This document shows, one piece after another, positions 10,063 to 20,932 of a stretch of 64,000 nucleotides of DNA. The position numbers were made by a program, and so were the translations under genes. Every line of letters begins with the position of its first letter. Position 1 is the stretch's first letter. This stretch comes from Symbiodinium natans. Lineage: Eukaryota > Sar > Dinophyceae > Suessiales > Symbiodiniaceae. The stretch covers positions 971,958-1,035,957 of the forward strand of contig CAJNDS010002246.1 of assembly GCA_905221605.1 (NCBI GenBank). Reading direction: 5' to 3'. The notes under the pieces were generated by a model, which made no database searches, was not told the DNA's origin, and saw nothing but the letters and a program-made list of their open reading frames with translations.

Positions 10063-10274
10063 GGGGGGTAACTGTGCTTAGCCGGCTGGAACCTTTTTGG
10101 GGACACTTCTAAGGCTACTTATAGCTGCCCATGAGTACCTTGCAGTAAGCGCATTTTGCATTCCTATGCACATGAGACAGATGTCACTGGCATACTTGGT
10201 AGAGAGAAGAGAGGGGACAGGGGAAGACGGACAGAAGACAGATCTGTCATCAGACACATGAGCTCGGAGTAGAT

Positions 10275-10352
10275 CTGGGTTTAGGGTTTAGGGTTTAGGG
10301 TTTAGGGTTTAGGGTTTAGGGTTTAGGGTTTAGGGTTTAGGTTTAGGGTCTA
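10275..10352 (+). repeat. telomere-like TTTAGGG array
   Basis: Eleven units. Confidence 0.97.
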
Positions 10353-10515
10353 GGGCCCCCCTATTTTTTTCGGGAGACCTCCGGCTGCATGACCCTGGAC
10401 CCCTAACCCGACACCCCTAAACCCTGAATCCATGTCTCTGCTATCAAATGCAACAGCATGATGTCATTGCAACAAATATGGTGCAGCTATGTGAATATAT
10501 GTATGTCATATAGTA

Positions 10516-10668
10516 TAATAATAATAATAGCAAAAGCAATAACAATAACAATAACTACAGCAGTAATAATAATAACAATATTAATAATAATATCAATAAT
10601 AATAGTAATAACAATAACAATAATAATAACAATAATAATAACAATAATAATAATAATCATAACATAAT
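10516..10668. repeat. (AAT/AAC)n microsatellite
   Basis: ATAATAATAACAATAAC repeats. The Ile/Thr-rich open frame across it is a repeat artefact. Confidence 0.97.
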
Positions 10669-10713
10669 CATCATCTAATCATATGTGCATACATATGTTC
10701 GCGTGTTGCGGAG

Positions 10714-10760
10714 GCGGGCTTCGGTCAGTGGGCGGCCGCGCTGGTGTCGATGCTGGCGCG
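10714..10760 (+). CDS. candidate exon (AGFGQWAAALVSMLAR)
   Basis: Acceptor TTGCGGAG is weak; donor GTTTACAGGGTTTAGGG. Reads AGFGQWAAALVSMLAR in very GC-rich sequence between an AT microsatellite and a repeat array. Confidence 0.5.
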
Positions 10761-10761
10761 G

Positions 10762-11200
10762 TTTACAGGGTTTAGGGTTGGGTTTATAGGGTTTATAGGG
10801 TTTTATAGGGTTTTTATAGGGTTTTTATAGGGTTTTTAGGCTTTTTTTGGGGTTTATAGGGTTTATAGGGTTTGTAGGGTGTATAGGGTTTATAGGGTTT
10901 ATCGGGCTTATAGTGTTTTATAGGGTTTTTACAGGGTTTATAGGGTTTATAGGGTTTATAATGGTTTATATGGTTTATCGGATTTTTTGGGCTCATAGGG
11001 TTTATAGGGTTTGTAGGGTGTATAGGGTTTATAGGGTTTATAGTGTTTATAGGGTTTAGGGTTGGGTTTATAGGGTTTATAGGGTTTATAGTGTTTATAG
11101 GGTTTATAGGGTTTTTAGGGTTTTTAGGGTTTATAGGGTTTATAGGGTTTATAGGGTTTGTAGGGTTTATAGGGTTTGTAGGGTTTATAGGGTTAGGGTT
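10762..11200 (+). repeat. GGGTTTATA variant array
   Basis: About 440 nt of TTTATAGGG / TTTGTAGGG units, the reverse-strand counterpart of the CCCTATAAA block at 7.1-7.5 kb. Confidence 0.95.
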
Positions 11201-12152
11201 TCAGGTTCAGGTCTACGGCGTTTTTGAGAAGCACTTTTGTTGTTTTGTAAAAGGGCCTTTAGCAAACATGTAACAAGGCTTTACGAGCCGTTGAGTAGCT
11301 GGCTTAGAGCTTACGGGTTCGCGGTTCCAGGCCTTACGCCCTGAGCTCCTAATCCTAAAGCCCAAAACCCAAACAGTCAACATCCATTCACCAGCCCATC
11401 AGCAAGACTTTGACTCGCACTAGCCTGGGTTGCTTTAAGACTTGCGCGAGAGACGGTCAATAAGACAATGGCCAATAACAAAAGGCGCCCGTTCTCTTGC
11501 ACTCCTGAGGGCAGGGGTGATCTCCACCTTGAGCCCTAGATCGCGAAACTCCCAATTCTGTATGTTTAGGGTTTACGGTTCCCTAAATCCCGCGCCCTGG
11601 AATGGTAGGGTTATCAGCACCGCCCAAAAGTATGAGTTCTAGCCAGTTTTACGTGTAGTTGCCTTACAGATGTCCCAGCTCTACCAACCCTATGTCCCTG
11701 GCACCTCATGGCTAAAAGCCTCCCCCCAACCCTAGAACCCTGAACCTCAAAACCCAGAATCCCCAAACCCCACAACCCTAAACAGAAAACTTACAAACCC
11801 CTAAAGCACCACACCACCCAAACCCCCGAAGCCCAAAGCCCCAAAGACAAACAAAACACCCCTAAACCCCCCAAACCAAAAGAAACGAAAACACCCTAAC
11901 ACACCCCAAAACTCGCCACAACTAAGCAATACTAACACCCCAAACCAACACAAACCAAGACACCCCCTAAAACATCCCCTAAAACACCCACTAAGACTCC
12001 CTTAAACCCCCTAAAACTTAAAAAGCCCTCCAAAAACTCCCGAAAACCCACCCCCAAAGCCCCCCCTAAAGCCCCCGAAAAAGCTGCCCCGCTAACCCTA
12101 AACCCTAAACCCTAAGCCCCGAAAGCCCTTCCCGAAAGCCACCCCCCCAAAG

Positions 12153-12230
12153 CCGCGAAGAGGCCGTCACGAATCGACACCGCAAGATCTACTCGGAGCC
12201 GCGCCAGGGACTCTGCAGCTTGGCGAAGAT
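12153..12230 (+). CDS. candidate exon with GC donor
   Basis: Acceptor CCCCCCAAAG; next intron begins GCTTTAGG. 78 nt reading REEAVTNRHRKIYSEPRQGL then CSLAK. The donor differs from the usual GTTTAGG by one base, supporting GC-AG splicing. Confidence 0.6.
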
Positions 12231-12673
12231 GCTTTAGGCTGTAGTTAGGGTTTAGGCGTTTAGGGTTTAGGGCTAGGGTTTAGGGTTTAGGGTTTTATAG
12301 GGTTTTATAGGGTTTTATAGGGTTTTATAGGGTTTTATAGGGTTTTATAGGGTTTTAGGAGAGTTTAGGGTGTTGGCTTTTGGGGTTTAGGCCTTTGGGC
12401 TTTCTTGCCTTTGAAAAGGTTTTCAAGGACTTGTAAGGTCTTCGGGTTTAGAGGCATATGAGGTTTTCGGGTTCTGGGGCTCATAAGGTGTTGCGGTGCG
12501 AGGGCTTATAAGGTTTCAGGGCCGATCAGATTTTTAGGGTTTCGGGGTTGTAGGGACTAAGGTTTCGGGTCTAGGGGCTTCGGGCTTTAGGGTTTTTAGG
12601 GTTCGGGGGCATAGGGTTGGGGGTGGAGGTTGAAGGTCTGTTGTGTTGTTTTTGTTTCTTGAGAAATTTCCAG

Positions 12674-12922
12674 GTTGCAGAGCCCCTTGAGGCTGTGGGA
12701 CTTTTGGGGTTTAGGGTTTAGGGGTTTAGGGGTTTAGGGTTTAGGGTTTAGGGTTTAGGGTCTCCAGGTTGGGGGGCATTGGGGGTGGCCGCAAGGTTGG
12801 GTGTTCGGGTTTAGGGCTTCGGGGTTAGGGGTTAGGAACCCCCAAGGCTTCTGGGCCCTCAAGCGCTCCCAGCCTTTTTGGGAAGTGCGCGTGCATGCGC
12901 CTAGAAGTACAGAATCTCCCCG
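12674..12922 (+). CDS. two candidate exons
   Basis: 12674-12708 (VAEPLEAVGLL, acceptor TTGAGAAATTTCCAG with a good pyrimidine tract, donor GTTTAGGG) and 12873-12922 (PFWEVRVHAPRSTESP, acceptor CGCTCCCAG, donor GTAGGG). TTTAGGG-type repeats separate them. Confidence 0.48.
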
Positions 12923-13306
12923 GTAGGGCGTGCCTTCGAGGTCTCTTCAAAGCACTTCTGTGGGTCTAGGTTTCAGGGGGTAGGGTTCGGGGAGGGATGG
13001 GGTGTAGGGTTTGTGGTCTAGGGCTTCGGTTGATGAATTCTTTAAGCCAATAGGCAGAGTGGCGAACCCTCTTCGTTTGCCTGTCTTGGGGAAATCTAAC
13101 CCTGAAGGCTTTCAAGCGCTCTGGAAGGGGAACCCAAGCGACCGAGCCCTACATGATCCCCGCCCCTGCCCCTAGTATTATCATGGCACATGATCGTACC
13201 TCATAGTGCATTATAGGATATGACGGTCTAGCATCGTAGAGTTTGGTACGTTGTCGTCTATGGGGAAATTTTGAACATCAGGTTAGGCCCAAAACGGGAC
13301 AGGTAG

Positions 13307-13590
13307 GAGAACATTTCCTTCCTGAAGCGTTTGTCTGCAGTGATTGGCCAGAGAAAGGTTTTGGTGATCGTGCTATCTTACTGCACTGCAGCTGATACGG
13401 TGCGTCACGTGCTACACACCTGCCAGGAGTCCTGCAGTCTTTTGGAGGATCAAACGGGTGAGCCTGTCATCGACGCCTTTCTCATCTCCCGTAAGCCTAC
13501 TGGGAAGCAGGGCAAAAAGTCGGTCCTTGACATTCTATTTGATGGCGTATTTCAGACAGTGACAACCGAGCCTTTCGCTTGTTGTGCAAC
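13307..13590 (+). CDS. long candidate exon, about 95 codons
   Basis: Open after GACAGGTAG: ENISFLKRLSAVIGQRKVLV, then IVLSYCTAADTVRHVLHTCQ, ending near ...TTEPFACCATKE where CCCTAAA repeats begin. The longest unique-sequence frame in the first 25 kb. Donor uncertain (GTGCAACC near 13580 is possible). No family assigned. Confidence 0.55.
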
Positions 13591-13732
13591 CAAAGAAACC
13601 CAAACCCTAAACTCTTCAAATAAACCCCCCAACCCTCAAACCCTAAGCCCCAAGCCCTAAGTCCTAAACCCTAAACCCTAAACCCTAAATCCTTAAACCC
13701 TAAGCCCTAAACCCTAAACCCTAAACCCCAAG

Positions 13733-13821
13733 CTCTTCGAAGAATCCAGCGGTTGCTGGTGCCCAGGCCCGGATGCGCTCATCCTCTGCGCCACCGACGC
13801 GGCCTGCAACGAGGCTGTGGG
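13733..13821 (+). CDS. candidate exon (DALILCATDAACNEAV)
   Basis: Preceded by CCCTAAACCCCAAG and followed by GTTTAGGG. 89 nt; reads LFEESSGCWCPGPDALILCA then TDAACNEAV. Flanked by opposite arrays at 13655-13730 and 13822-13859. Confidence 0.68.
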
Positions 13822-14206
13822 GTTTAGGGTTTAGGGTTTAGGGTTTAGGGTTTAGGGTGGTTCTTCCTCCTCTCAGAACCCTACCAGCTTTTTAACCCCA
13901 AACACTCCCAAGCCCTCGATCCCCTTTCCTCCGAGCCAAACCCCCCAACAAAGACCTTGATAGCCCTTTTGGTGTTCACCAAGGGGCCAATCTGGAGGGT
14001 CTTCTTCATCTTGTGGGGAGGCGGCTAGGGGCTGTGGGGCTTTGGGGCTTTGGGGCTTTGGGGCTTTGCGTCTTTGGGTTAAGGCCAAGTTCCTGAACCG
14101 CCTGGCTTCGCTGGCCTGCCTATCACCCTAAACCTTAAACCCTAAACCCTAAAACCTAAACCCTAAACCCTAAACCCTAATTAAACCCTAAACCCTGCTT
14201 TTCCAG

Positions 14207-14290
14207 GTGGCGGAGCTGGGCGAGAAACTGGCGAAGGGCACCGACCTGCAATGCTACCGGGCGGCACTCCGGGCCCTGAGCCCCATACTT
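14207..14290 (+). CDS. candidate exon (VAELGEKLAKGTDLQCYRAA)
   Basis: Very good acceptor CCTGCTTTTCCAG. Reads VAELGEKLAKGTDLQCYRAA then LRALSP. No GT occurs after the first codon before the CCCCAAA block, so the donor must be non-GT (GC or GA) and the 3' end is uncertain. Confidence 0.6.
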
Positions 14291-14299
14291 CCCCCAGAC

Positions 14300-14666
14300 C
14301 ACCCCCAAAGCACCCGAACCCCAAACCCCAAACCCAAACCCCAAACAAACCCCAAACCCCAAACCCCAAACCCCAAACCCCAAACCCCAAACCCCAAAAC
14401 CCTAACCCCTAAACCCCAAACCCCTAAACCCCAAACCCCAAACCCCAAACCCCAACCCCCAAACCCCAACCCCAAACCCCAAACCCCAAACCCCAAACCC
14501 CAAACCCCAAACCCCAAACCCCAAACCCCAAAACCCAAACCCCAAACCCCAAACCCTAAACCCTAAACCCTAAACCCCAAACCCCAAACCCCAAACCCTA
14601 AACCCTAAACCCTAAACCCTAAACCCTAAACCCTAAACCCTAAACCCTAAACCCTAAACCCTAAGC
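14300..14666 (-). repeat. CCCCAAA array grading into CCCTAAA
   Basis: About 260 nt of CCCCAAA (GGGGTTT) followed by canonical CCCTAAA, ending at the acceptor of the exon at 14674. A homogenised variant block. Confidence 0.97.
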
Positions 14667-14673
14667 TGCCCAG

Positions 14674-14766
14674 GCTTGCGCTGCGACGCCGGGAGCCAGG
14701 GCCCGGGCGGGCTGGTCCTGGTGGCCACGCCGCAGCCGCGGCCTCGGAATACAGGGGTCTTAGAGG
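14674..14766 (+). CDS. candidate exon (GGLVLVATPQPRPRNTGVLE)
   Basis: Acceptor AAGCTGCCCAG, donor GTTTAGGG. 93 nt: LRCDAGSQGPGGLVLVATPQ then PRPRNTGVLE. Sits between opposite arrays. Confidence 0.66.
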
Positions 14767-15283
14767 GTTTAGGGTTTAGGGTTTAGGGTTTAGGGTTTAG
14801 GGTTTAGGGTTTCAGAAGTTTAGGGTTTAGGGTTTAGGGTTGAGGGTTAATTTAGGGTTCAGGGTTATAAGTTATAGTTTTCGGGTTTTGGGCTTCAGAA
14901 GTGCTGGTAAGTAGGGCTGCAAGTATGGTGGCTTTTGGGGTTTCGGGCCTTTAGGACCTTTGGGGCCTTCAAGGCCTTTAGGGTCGCTAGGGTTTGGGGT
15001 TTGAGGGCTTATTTTTCGGGTTTGCGGCTTGGGGTTTAGGGTTAAGGGCTTATGATTTGGTAGGGTTCAGCAGGGCGCAGCGTTTGGGGTCTCGTTTGTG
15101 TTTGAGTTTCTGTTCGCAGAATTAAAGCCCAAGGGGAATACTTCAAAGTATGATTTGCATTTGCAGCTCTAAGGAAAGTAGAGGAAATGGGGCGGGGGGG
15201 GGGGGGGAGGGGGTGTGTGTGGTGCTGTTTAATTTAAGGGCTCAGCGTTGAGGGTCGACCTTTGGGGCTTCGGGAACCCTAAG

Positions 15284-15497
15284 CTCAAAGATTTCGACCG
15301 ATCACTTATGATTGAACTTGAAAACGTAAAGCCTGTAAAGACTCAGCTGTATAAGCCATATACTGAACCCTCTGAAACCCCTAAACCCCTAAACCCTGGG
15401 CGGTGACTGTCACTGCGAGAGTTAGAGCCTTCGAACAACAAGGGCCCACAAGGATACCCAAGCCTTTGAATGGCTTCAGGCCTCGAGCATTCTCCAC
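15284..15497 (+). CDS. two candidate exons
   Basis: 15284 to about 15372 reads KDFDRSLMIELENVKPVKTQ after CCCTAAG with an unclear donor. 15420-15497 reads VRAFEQQGPTRIPKPLNGFR after acceptor CACTGCGAG and ends at donor GTTAGGGTTTAGGG. A short CCCTAAA stretch lies between them. Confidence 0.5.
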
Positions 15498-15977
15498 GTT
15501 AGGGTTTAGGGTTTAGGGTTTAGGGTTTAGGGTTTAGGGTTTAGGGTTCAGAGGGTATGTGTGTCTGAAGGGGGGCAAGGTGGCAAGGTGGCGCTGGAGG
15601 TTGGGGGGTGGTGAGTCGGTGATGTCCGTGTGGGGCACTTCGACTTACTTGACAAAGGAGCAAAGCCAGCAACAAAAACCCTAACCCCCCTAACCCTTAA
15701 CATAGTAATATAATAAGTAGTATAGTAACAGACTGGCCCCTAAAGCCCCTAAAGCCCTACACCCCAAAACCCTTAAACCCTAAACCTCTCATTAAAACCC
15801 GAAAGCCTTCAACCCCCCGCCCCACCCAAGTCCTTGATGTTTAGATTGCACACCTAAAGCCGTAAACCCTAAACCCTAAACCCTAAACCCTAAACCCTAA
15901 ACCCTAAACCCTAAACCCCAAACCCTAAACCCTCAACCCTAGCTAACGGTTAGATTGCACGCTCCTGCGCGCCGCAG

Positions 15978-16012
15978 GGAGCTGCTGGAGTTCAAGGACG
16001 CGCCTCTTTGAG
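15978..16012 (+). CDS. short candidate exon
   Basis: Acceptor GCGCGCCGCAG after a CCCTAAA array (15866-15945); donor GTCAGATAAATGCGCTTAGGG. One frame reads ELLEFKDAPL then TGA, another stays open (SCWSSRTRLFE). Frame undecided. Confidence 0.4.
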
Positions 16013-16129
16013 GTCAGATAAATGCGCTTAGGGTTTAGGGTTCAGGGTTCAGGGTTCAGGGTTCAGGGTTAAGGGTTTGGGGGTTTAGGGTTTGGAGTTT
16101 GGGGCTTAGGGAATCAAGCCTTGGTTCAG

Positions 16130-16227
16130 TCCCTTGAAAGAGACCAAGCGGAGGAGCAGGTCGACCTCAAGGATTGTTTCGGTCTCGTCCTGCATGGAGC
16201 GAGCACGATGTCGCCAAGCTGCCAAGG
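16130..16227 (+). CDS. candidate exon (SLERDQAEEQVDLKDCFGLV)
   Basis: Acceptor CCTTGGTTCAG, donor GTTTGGTGGG. 98 nt: SLERDQAEEQVDLKDCFGLV then LHGASTMSPSCQ. Strongly protein-like. Family unknown. Confidence 0.66.
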
Positions 16228-16436
16228 GTTTGGTGGGGTTTGGGGCTCTTAGTGGGGGGGGTTTAGGGGAGGTTTATGGCGTTTGGGGGAGGTAGGGGAG
16301 GTTTAGGGCTTTTAGGAGGGGTTTAGGGCGAGGTTTAAGAGTTTGAGGGGAGGTTTCCGGGCTTGAGGGGAGGTTTTCGGGGGTTGGAGGTTCTATAGGG
16401 TTGGGGACGCAAGAACTTTGAGGGCTCCGGGTTAAG

Positions 16437-16503
16437 GATCCACTGGGGCGTAGCTTTTTGCTGCACCCCGCCTTGGATCCCACAACCTTAAACCGTCCTG
16501 AAG
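16437..16503 (+). CDS. candidate exon (LLHPALDPTTLNRPE)
   Basis: Acceptor CCGGGTTAAG, donor GTTTAGGG. 67 nt: DPLGRSFLLHPALDPTTLNR then PE. A 90-nt TTTAGGG array begins at the donor. Confidence 0.6.
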
Positions 16504-16626
16504 GTTTAGGGTTTAGGGTTTAGGGTTTAGGGTTTAGGGTTTGGGGTTTAGGGTTTAGGGTTTAGGGTTTAGGGTTTAGGGTTTCGGGTTCACGGCTTCG
16601 GGTTTAGGGCTTAGGTTTCCCCTCAG

Positions 16627-16699
16627 TCCCAATTACCCTTCATACACCCCTTTCGATTCCCCCCAAAAAACTCCGAAGACCCTCGTAAGAGGATGTCAG
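16627..16699 (+). CDS. candidate exon (SQLPFIHPFRFPPKNSEDPR)
   Basis: Acceptor GGTTTCCCCTCAG, donor GTTAGGG. 73 nt: SQLPFIHPFRFPPKNSEDPR then KRMS. The intron from 16504 to 16626 is only 123 nt and consists largely of TTTAGGG. Confidence 0.62.
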
Positions 16700-16807
16700 G
16701 TTAGGGTTAAATCTAAAGTATTGTTTTGTTTGAATCTCCGTGGTGGTGCTTAAATCATTCCCAACCCTACAAAACCCTAAACCCAAAAGCCCCTCTAAAA
16801 TTCGAAG

Positions 16808-16936
16808 TCTCATGGCTAGGATTCATGCTTTCTGGTTCTTCTCGCCGCACGGCCTGCGTCACCATGGCCCGAAAGTTCTTCTTCTTGTGTAAAGAGTCGT
16901 CGCCTCGGAAGCAACGGCTTGTTACACTGAGAGGGT
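16808..16936 (+). CDS. candidate exon
   Basis: Open after AAAATTCGAAG: VSWLGFMLSGSSRRTACVTM then ARKFFFLCKESSPRKQRLVT. Donor uncertain near GAGAGGGTAG. A second frame is open for about 25 codons. Confidence 0.42.
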
Positions 16937-17190
16937 AGCCATAAGCCCTGAGCCCTAAACCTTTCGAATACTTCCCCCAGGTTCCCCATATGCTCATTCA
17001 ATCATACACCCTGAACCTTCCCCGCTCGGACCCTCACCTCCAGAGCATGTTCAGGCCCCCCCCCCCCCAGTACTTCTATCTTCCGCATGCGCCACTACAA
17101 CCCTACACCCCCTTTAACCCCCTAGAACTCCCACACCCCTAAGCCCCTGAACTCCTGAGCCCTGAACCGTAAACGCCCTGAAGCATCCAG

Positions 17191-17305
17191 CCATCCATCA
17201 GCCTTAAACTGTACGAGGCTCGACATGGGCTTGATGGGCGACCTGCGCCGAATCACCAAACACCACGGCATGCCAAAGTGCCTTGGGCAGGATGGGTTGT
17301 TCCAG
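17191..17305 (+). CDS. candidate exon (MGLMGDLRRITKHHGMPKCL)
   Basis: Acceptor AAGCATCCAG (alternative CATCAG at 17201), donor GTTCAGG. Reads LNCTRLDMGLMGDLRRITKH then HGMPKCLGQDGLFQ. Among the most protein-like segments here. Family not identified. Confidence 0.66.
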
Positions 17306-17891
17306 GTTCAGGAATGACTTTCTTAGGAGGACTTGCTCAAGCCTCTAAGGCCCTTCAGCACCAACAGCCACGCAAGTCCCCAAAGCCCAGCCCCAAGCCT
17401 AAATGTCTAATCATTCAAGAACGCTGAACCCTCACCCAAACAAAGTACCCGAAAAGTACCTCAATCACGCTGCGTGGCCTGTCGCATGGGTAGGGCTTTG
17501 AGGGTTTTGTTTGAGTTTGAGGATGTTGAGCAAGGGCTGTTTAAGAAGTCGGAGAAAAGGGGGCTATGCTTGGGGCACATGGCCTTGTTCAGGGCTTCCG
17601 GTTTAAGACTCGTTCTCTCAGGCCCCAATGTGCCCGTGAATATGCCCAAGCTTCTTCAAGATACTTTCTCAGCCCGAAGCCCTCCTACGTCCTACTTGAA
17701 GGCTCATGGGTAGTGGTTAGAAGTAGGATTTAACTACAGCAAGTCAGTCCTAGTTGCTAGGGACAGCTTCCTTGCTGATAGCTTTTTATCTCCAGAGACA
17801 GCTAGTCACGAATCTCCAAGTGGCCCTAAACCCGAAGCCCTAAACCCTAAACCCTACTTAAACCCTAAACCCTGAACCCTGCACACCTCAG

Positions 17892-17974
17892 TTCCAGGCT
17901 GATTCCTTTCCTCTGAGGGTTCTGTACCTTGACACCTCGCATCAAGGGCTTTCGGATTGCTGCGCGTGGGCCCT
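17892..17974 (+). CDS. candidate exon (LRVLYLDTSHQGLSDCCAW)
   Basis: CCCTAAACCCTGAACCCTGCACACCTCAG precedes it in pieces; donor GTGAGG. 83 nt: FQADSFPLRVLYLDTSHQGL then SDCCAWA. Confidence 0.6.
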
Positions 17975-18126
17975 GTGAGGCCCCTAGACACTCAGCTTCC
18001 AATACTAAACACCCAGACCCACTGAGCCCTAAGCCCTTAGGGTTTAGGGTTTAGGGATAGGATTTAGGCTCAGGGTTTAGGGTTCAGGGTTTAGGGCCGT
18101 TTAGGGTAAGCCGCCACTGCTGACAG

Positions 18127-18175
18127 GGCAGATCATCGACACACGCAGCTTGTCGATGGAATACCTGCCTTTCAA
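18127..18175 (+). CDS. candidate exon (QIIDTRSLSMEYLPF)
   Basis: Acceptor CTGCTGACAG, donor GTCCTAA. Reads QIIDTRSLSMEYLPF. The same frame meets a TAA just past the donor. Confidence 0.5.
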
Positions 18176-18218
18176 GTCCTAATTAAATCCGGAAGCCCTA
18201 GAATGGTCTTTGCCTTTT

Positions 18219-18323
18219 CTTGGTAGCCCAGGGGTACCCTTTGCCCTTGTTTTTGGGTTACCCTATAAAGTAACCAACCCAAAACGGGTGCCCTTATTAT
18301 AATATAGTTACTGGGCTACCAAG
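18219..18323 (+). mobile_element. family C TIR element / introner
   Basis: Perfect 13-nt terminal inverted repeats CTTGGTAGCCCAG and CTGGGCTACCAAG. A GT lies 4 nt inside the left end and AAG is the right end, so the element could be excised as an intron of about 101 nt. Confidence 0.82.
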
Positions 18324-18406
18324 TTTTGCAGAGTCACCTAAACCCCGAAACACCAAAGACGTATCGGACGGACGGTTTGTGCCATCGGCTTTTCGGTGGC
18401 CTTGGG
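18324..18406 (+). CDS. candidate exon directly after family C element
   Basis: Begins at the first base after CTACCAAG and ends at donor GTTTGGGG. 83 nt open in two frames: LQSHLNPETPKTYRTDGLCH and FAESPKPRNTKDVSDGRFVP. Frame undecided. Confidence 0.5.
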
Positions 18407-18699
18407 GTTTGGGGTTTCGAGTACTCATCTGTCATGAGACAAAATGAAGGCTACCCTGCCTAGAACCCGACTACCAAGTTCTGTTGCTAGATTCTCAGCC
18501 TTCCCCCTTAAACGCCCCCCCCCCCCCCCCCCCCTCACCACAAGCCCGAAAACGAAAAGCCCTGCAGAAATTCCAAAAGCCCTAAGCCCCAAGACTCAAG
18601 ACACTTGAACCGCATAACGCCCTGGGACATGCACCTACAACCCAAGAAAGCCTCATGAAGCCCCAAGCCCTAAAAATCCGAAACCCTCGGACCCAAAAG

Positions 18700-18968
18700 C
18701 ACGCTACGTACGGCAGGTGTTCTCAATGGCATGCGGTAGGTTCCCCAAACCCTAAACCCTAAACCCTAAACCCTAAACCCTAAACCCTAAACCCTAAACC
18801 CTAAACCCTAAACCCTAAACCCTAAACCCTAAACCCTAAACCCTAAACCCCTAAACCCTAAACCCTAAAACCCTGTGTAGAACCCTTTCGAGCAGCCCCT
18901 GCTTGGGGTCGTGGCTGCGGGATCCCCAGGATGGTCTTTGGCTCCCACAGTCCGAGGTGCGGCATGGG
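18700..18968 (+). CDS. two candidate exons around a repeat-only intron
   Basis: 18700-18735 (HATYGRCSQWHA, donor GTAGGT) and 18881-18968 (PFRAAPAWGRGCGIPRMVFG then SHSPRCGMG, acceptor CCTGTGTAG, donor GTTTAGGG). The 145-nt intron between them is almost entirely CCCTAAA repeats. Confidence 0.6.
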
Positions 18969-19361
18969 GTTTAGGGTTTAGGGTTTAGGGTTTAGGGTTT
19001 AGGGTTTAGGGTTTAGGATTTATTGTGTAGGGCTCAGGGTTTAGGGTCTAGGGTTTAGGGTTTTGAGTTGTTTATGGGGCTTCGGGGGTTTAGGGTTTAG
19101 GGCTTAGGGTTTCAGATGTCGGGTTTGAGGTTTTGGGGGCATAGCGGTTTTGGCTCTTTTTGCTGGGGTCTTGGGTTGAAGGGTGTGGGTCTCAGGTTTA
19201 GGCGTTCAGGGTTATACGCTGAGGCTTCACAAGTTTCTGCTTTTTTGGTATTTGTTATATATATATATATATATTACCTATTGCATCTCATATGACCCTA
19301 CAAACGGGTACCGGGGGGATCCAGATAAGCCCTTCACACCTTGTACAAACCCTGGCCACAG

Positions 19362-19440
19362 GCTCAAGGAACTTGCCAGCGAGCTCCTTTTCGTCCCGCT
19401 GACCGCGACGACGGCCGCCAGACTGCCCTTCTCTTTCTTG
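19362..19440 (+). CDS. candidate exon with GC donor
   Basis: Acceptor CCTGGCCACAG; next intron starts GCTTTAGGG. 79 nt: LKELASELLFVPLTATTAAR then LPFSFL. Same GCTTTAGG donor as the exon ending at 12230. Confidence 0.62.
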
Positions 19441-19861
19441 GCTTTAGGGCTTAGGCCGTTTGGGGTTTAGAGTTTAGGGTTTAGGGTTTAGGGTTTCGGC
19501 TTTAGGGTTTAGGGTTTAGGGTTTAGGGCCGTTGAGGCTCTTGATCAAGGGATTAAGACTCGCTCCAGTAAGGTTGGACCCCTAAAGGTTCCCCGCCAAG
19601 ATACTCCCAATATGGCTCCAAGATTCCCTTAGGAATCCTTAATGAGGGCCCCCAAACCCAAGGGTACAACCTTAACCCTAAACCCTAAACCCTAAACCCT
19701 AAACCCTAAACCCTAAACCCTAAACCCTAAACCCTAAACCCTAAACCCTAAACCCTCTTGGGGTGCTCATGATTGGGTTTGGGGTTTCAGGGCTCTTGGG
19801 CCTTCGAGACAAAGGCTCACCTTTTGCACCCCCTCTTTGGCGTTCTTTTTTGTTTCACGAG

Positions 19862-20141
19862 CTCGTCTTCAACATGGAAAGAAGCCGGAACCTGCAACCT
19901 TGTACAGGGGCCTTAAAACAGTTGCAATAGGGTGTTGGCATTGGGGTTTCTTATAGTAGAACTATACGGGGACCATAAGGGCATACTGCTAGAACTTATT
20001 CCGATCCCTATGGTGCCCTGAACCCTAAACCCTAAACCCCAAACCCTAAACCCTAAGCCCTAAACCCTAAACCCTGATTAGCTTCGTTTGTTCGCATGGC
20101 AGGTCTCGGTCTCAGGCCCCATCACCATGGAGGTGCGCCGA
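19862..20141 (+). CDS. two candidate exons
   Basis: 19862-19901 (LVFNMERSRNLQP after a long pyrimidine tract TTCTTTTTTGTTTCACGAG, donor GTACAG) and 20103-20141 (VSVSGPITMEVRR after GTTCGCATGGCAG, donor GTAGAA). A family E fragment and CCCTAAA units lie between. Confidence 0.52.
19930..20016 (+). mobile_element. family E element, partial
   Basis: GGGGTTTCTTATAGTAGAACTATACGGGGACCATAAGGGCATACT... shares the TAGAACTATA..GGACCATAAGGG core with 45.5 and 57.0 kb. Confidence 0.5.
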
Positions 20142-20226
20142 GTAGAATCACCATGGGGACGACATGAACCCCTAAACCCTAAACCCTAAACCCTAAACCC
20201 TAAACCCTAAACCCTAAACCCTAAAA

Positions 20227-20330
20227 GGGGCTTATGGTTCAGATGACCTTAATAGGGGTAAAAGTAGTATATACTACAAGGGGCTTATGGCTCATGTAAT
20301 CTTAATAGGGGTTATAGTAGTACAGGGTAT
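20227..20330 (+). repeat. tandem 50-nt direct repeat
   Basis: AAGGGGCTTATGGTTCA...CTTAATAGGGGTAAAAGTAGTA repeated with changes about 50 nt later. Sits directly downstream of a CCCTAAA array. Confidence 0.75.
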
Positions 20331-20865
20331 ATGACCCCCGATTTTAAGGTTCATGTGGTCCACAAGGCAGAGGACAGATCTTCCCGCTGCGCAGAGTAGC
20401 TGGAGGCCCCAAGGCCCGAAACCCAACTCCCTAGCCCTGAACCCTAAACCCAACTCCCAAGCCCTGAGCCCTAAACCCTCCCCTAAACCCTAAACCCCAT
20501 ACGCCCGGTTTGTTAAGGGCATATCAAGGGGTTTAGGTCGTAAGGCCACTCAAGGTATCTCTCAAACTTCACCATCAAAGACCATGGGGTTTAGGGTTTA
20601 GGGTTTCGGGTTAAGGGTCTAGGGTCTAGGATTTAGGGTTTAGAGTTTCTAGAATTCTGAACTACAGCTCCCCATTTTGGGTTTAGGCTTAGGGGTTGGG
20701 GCTTGGGGCATTAGAATATTGGGGTAAAGTAGCGCAGGATTTTTTGGCGACTTAGGCGTTTGAGGCAGGGCACAAAGGCCCAACCCTAAGGAACACCCGC
20801 GAGATTCTAAAACCCTAATCCGCCAAGACGCCCTGCACAAAAAAAGCGCCCCTTAACACCTAAAG

Positions 20866-20903
20866 CCCTGGATTCCCAAATCATTTCGCCTGTTGCAAAA
20901 ACG
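20866..20903 (+). CDS. short candidate exon with GC donor
   Basis: Acceptor AACACCTAAAG, next intron GCTTAGGAC. Reads LDSQIISPVAKT in one of two open frames. Confidence 0.35.
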
Positions 20904-20932
20904 GCTTAGGACTTAGGGTTTCGGGTTGGGAG

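Noticed and set aside
10458-10667. Ile/Thr-rich protein
   Set aside because: Frame through an AAT/AAC microsatellite; likewise 22030-22140 and 49100-49408.
14254-14566. Pro/Lys/Thr or Gly/Trp/Phe repeat proteins
   Set aside because: Translations of CCCCAAA / GGGGTTT arrays; the same applies to frames at 41704-41975 and 53263-53664.
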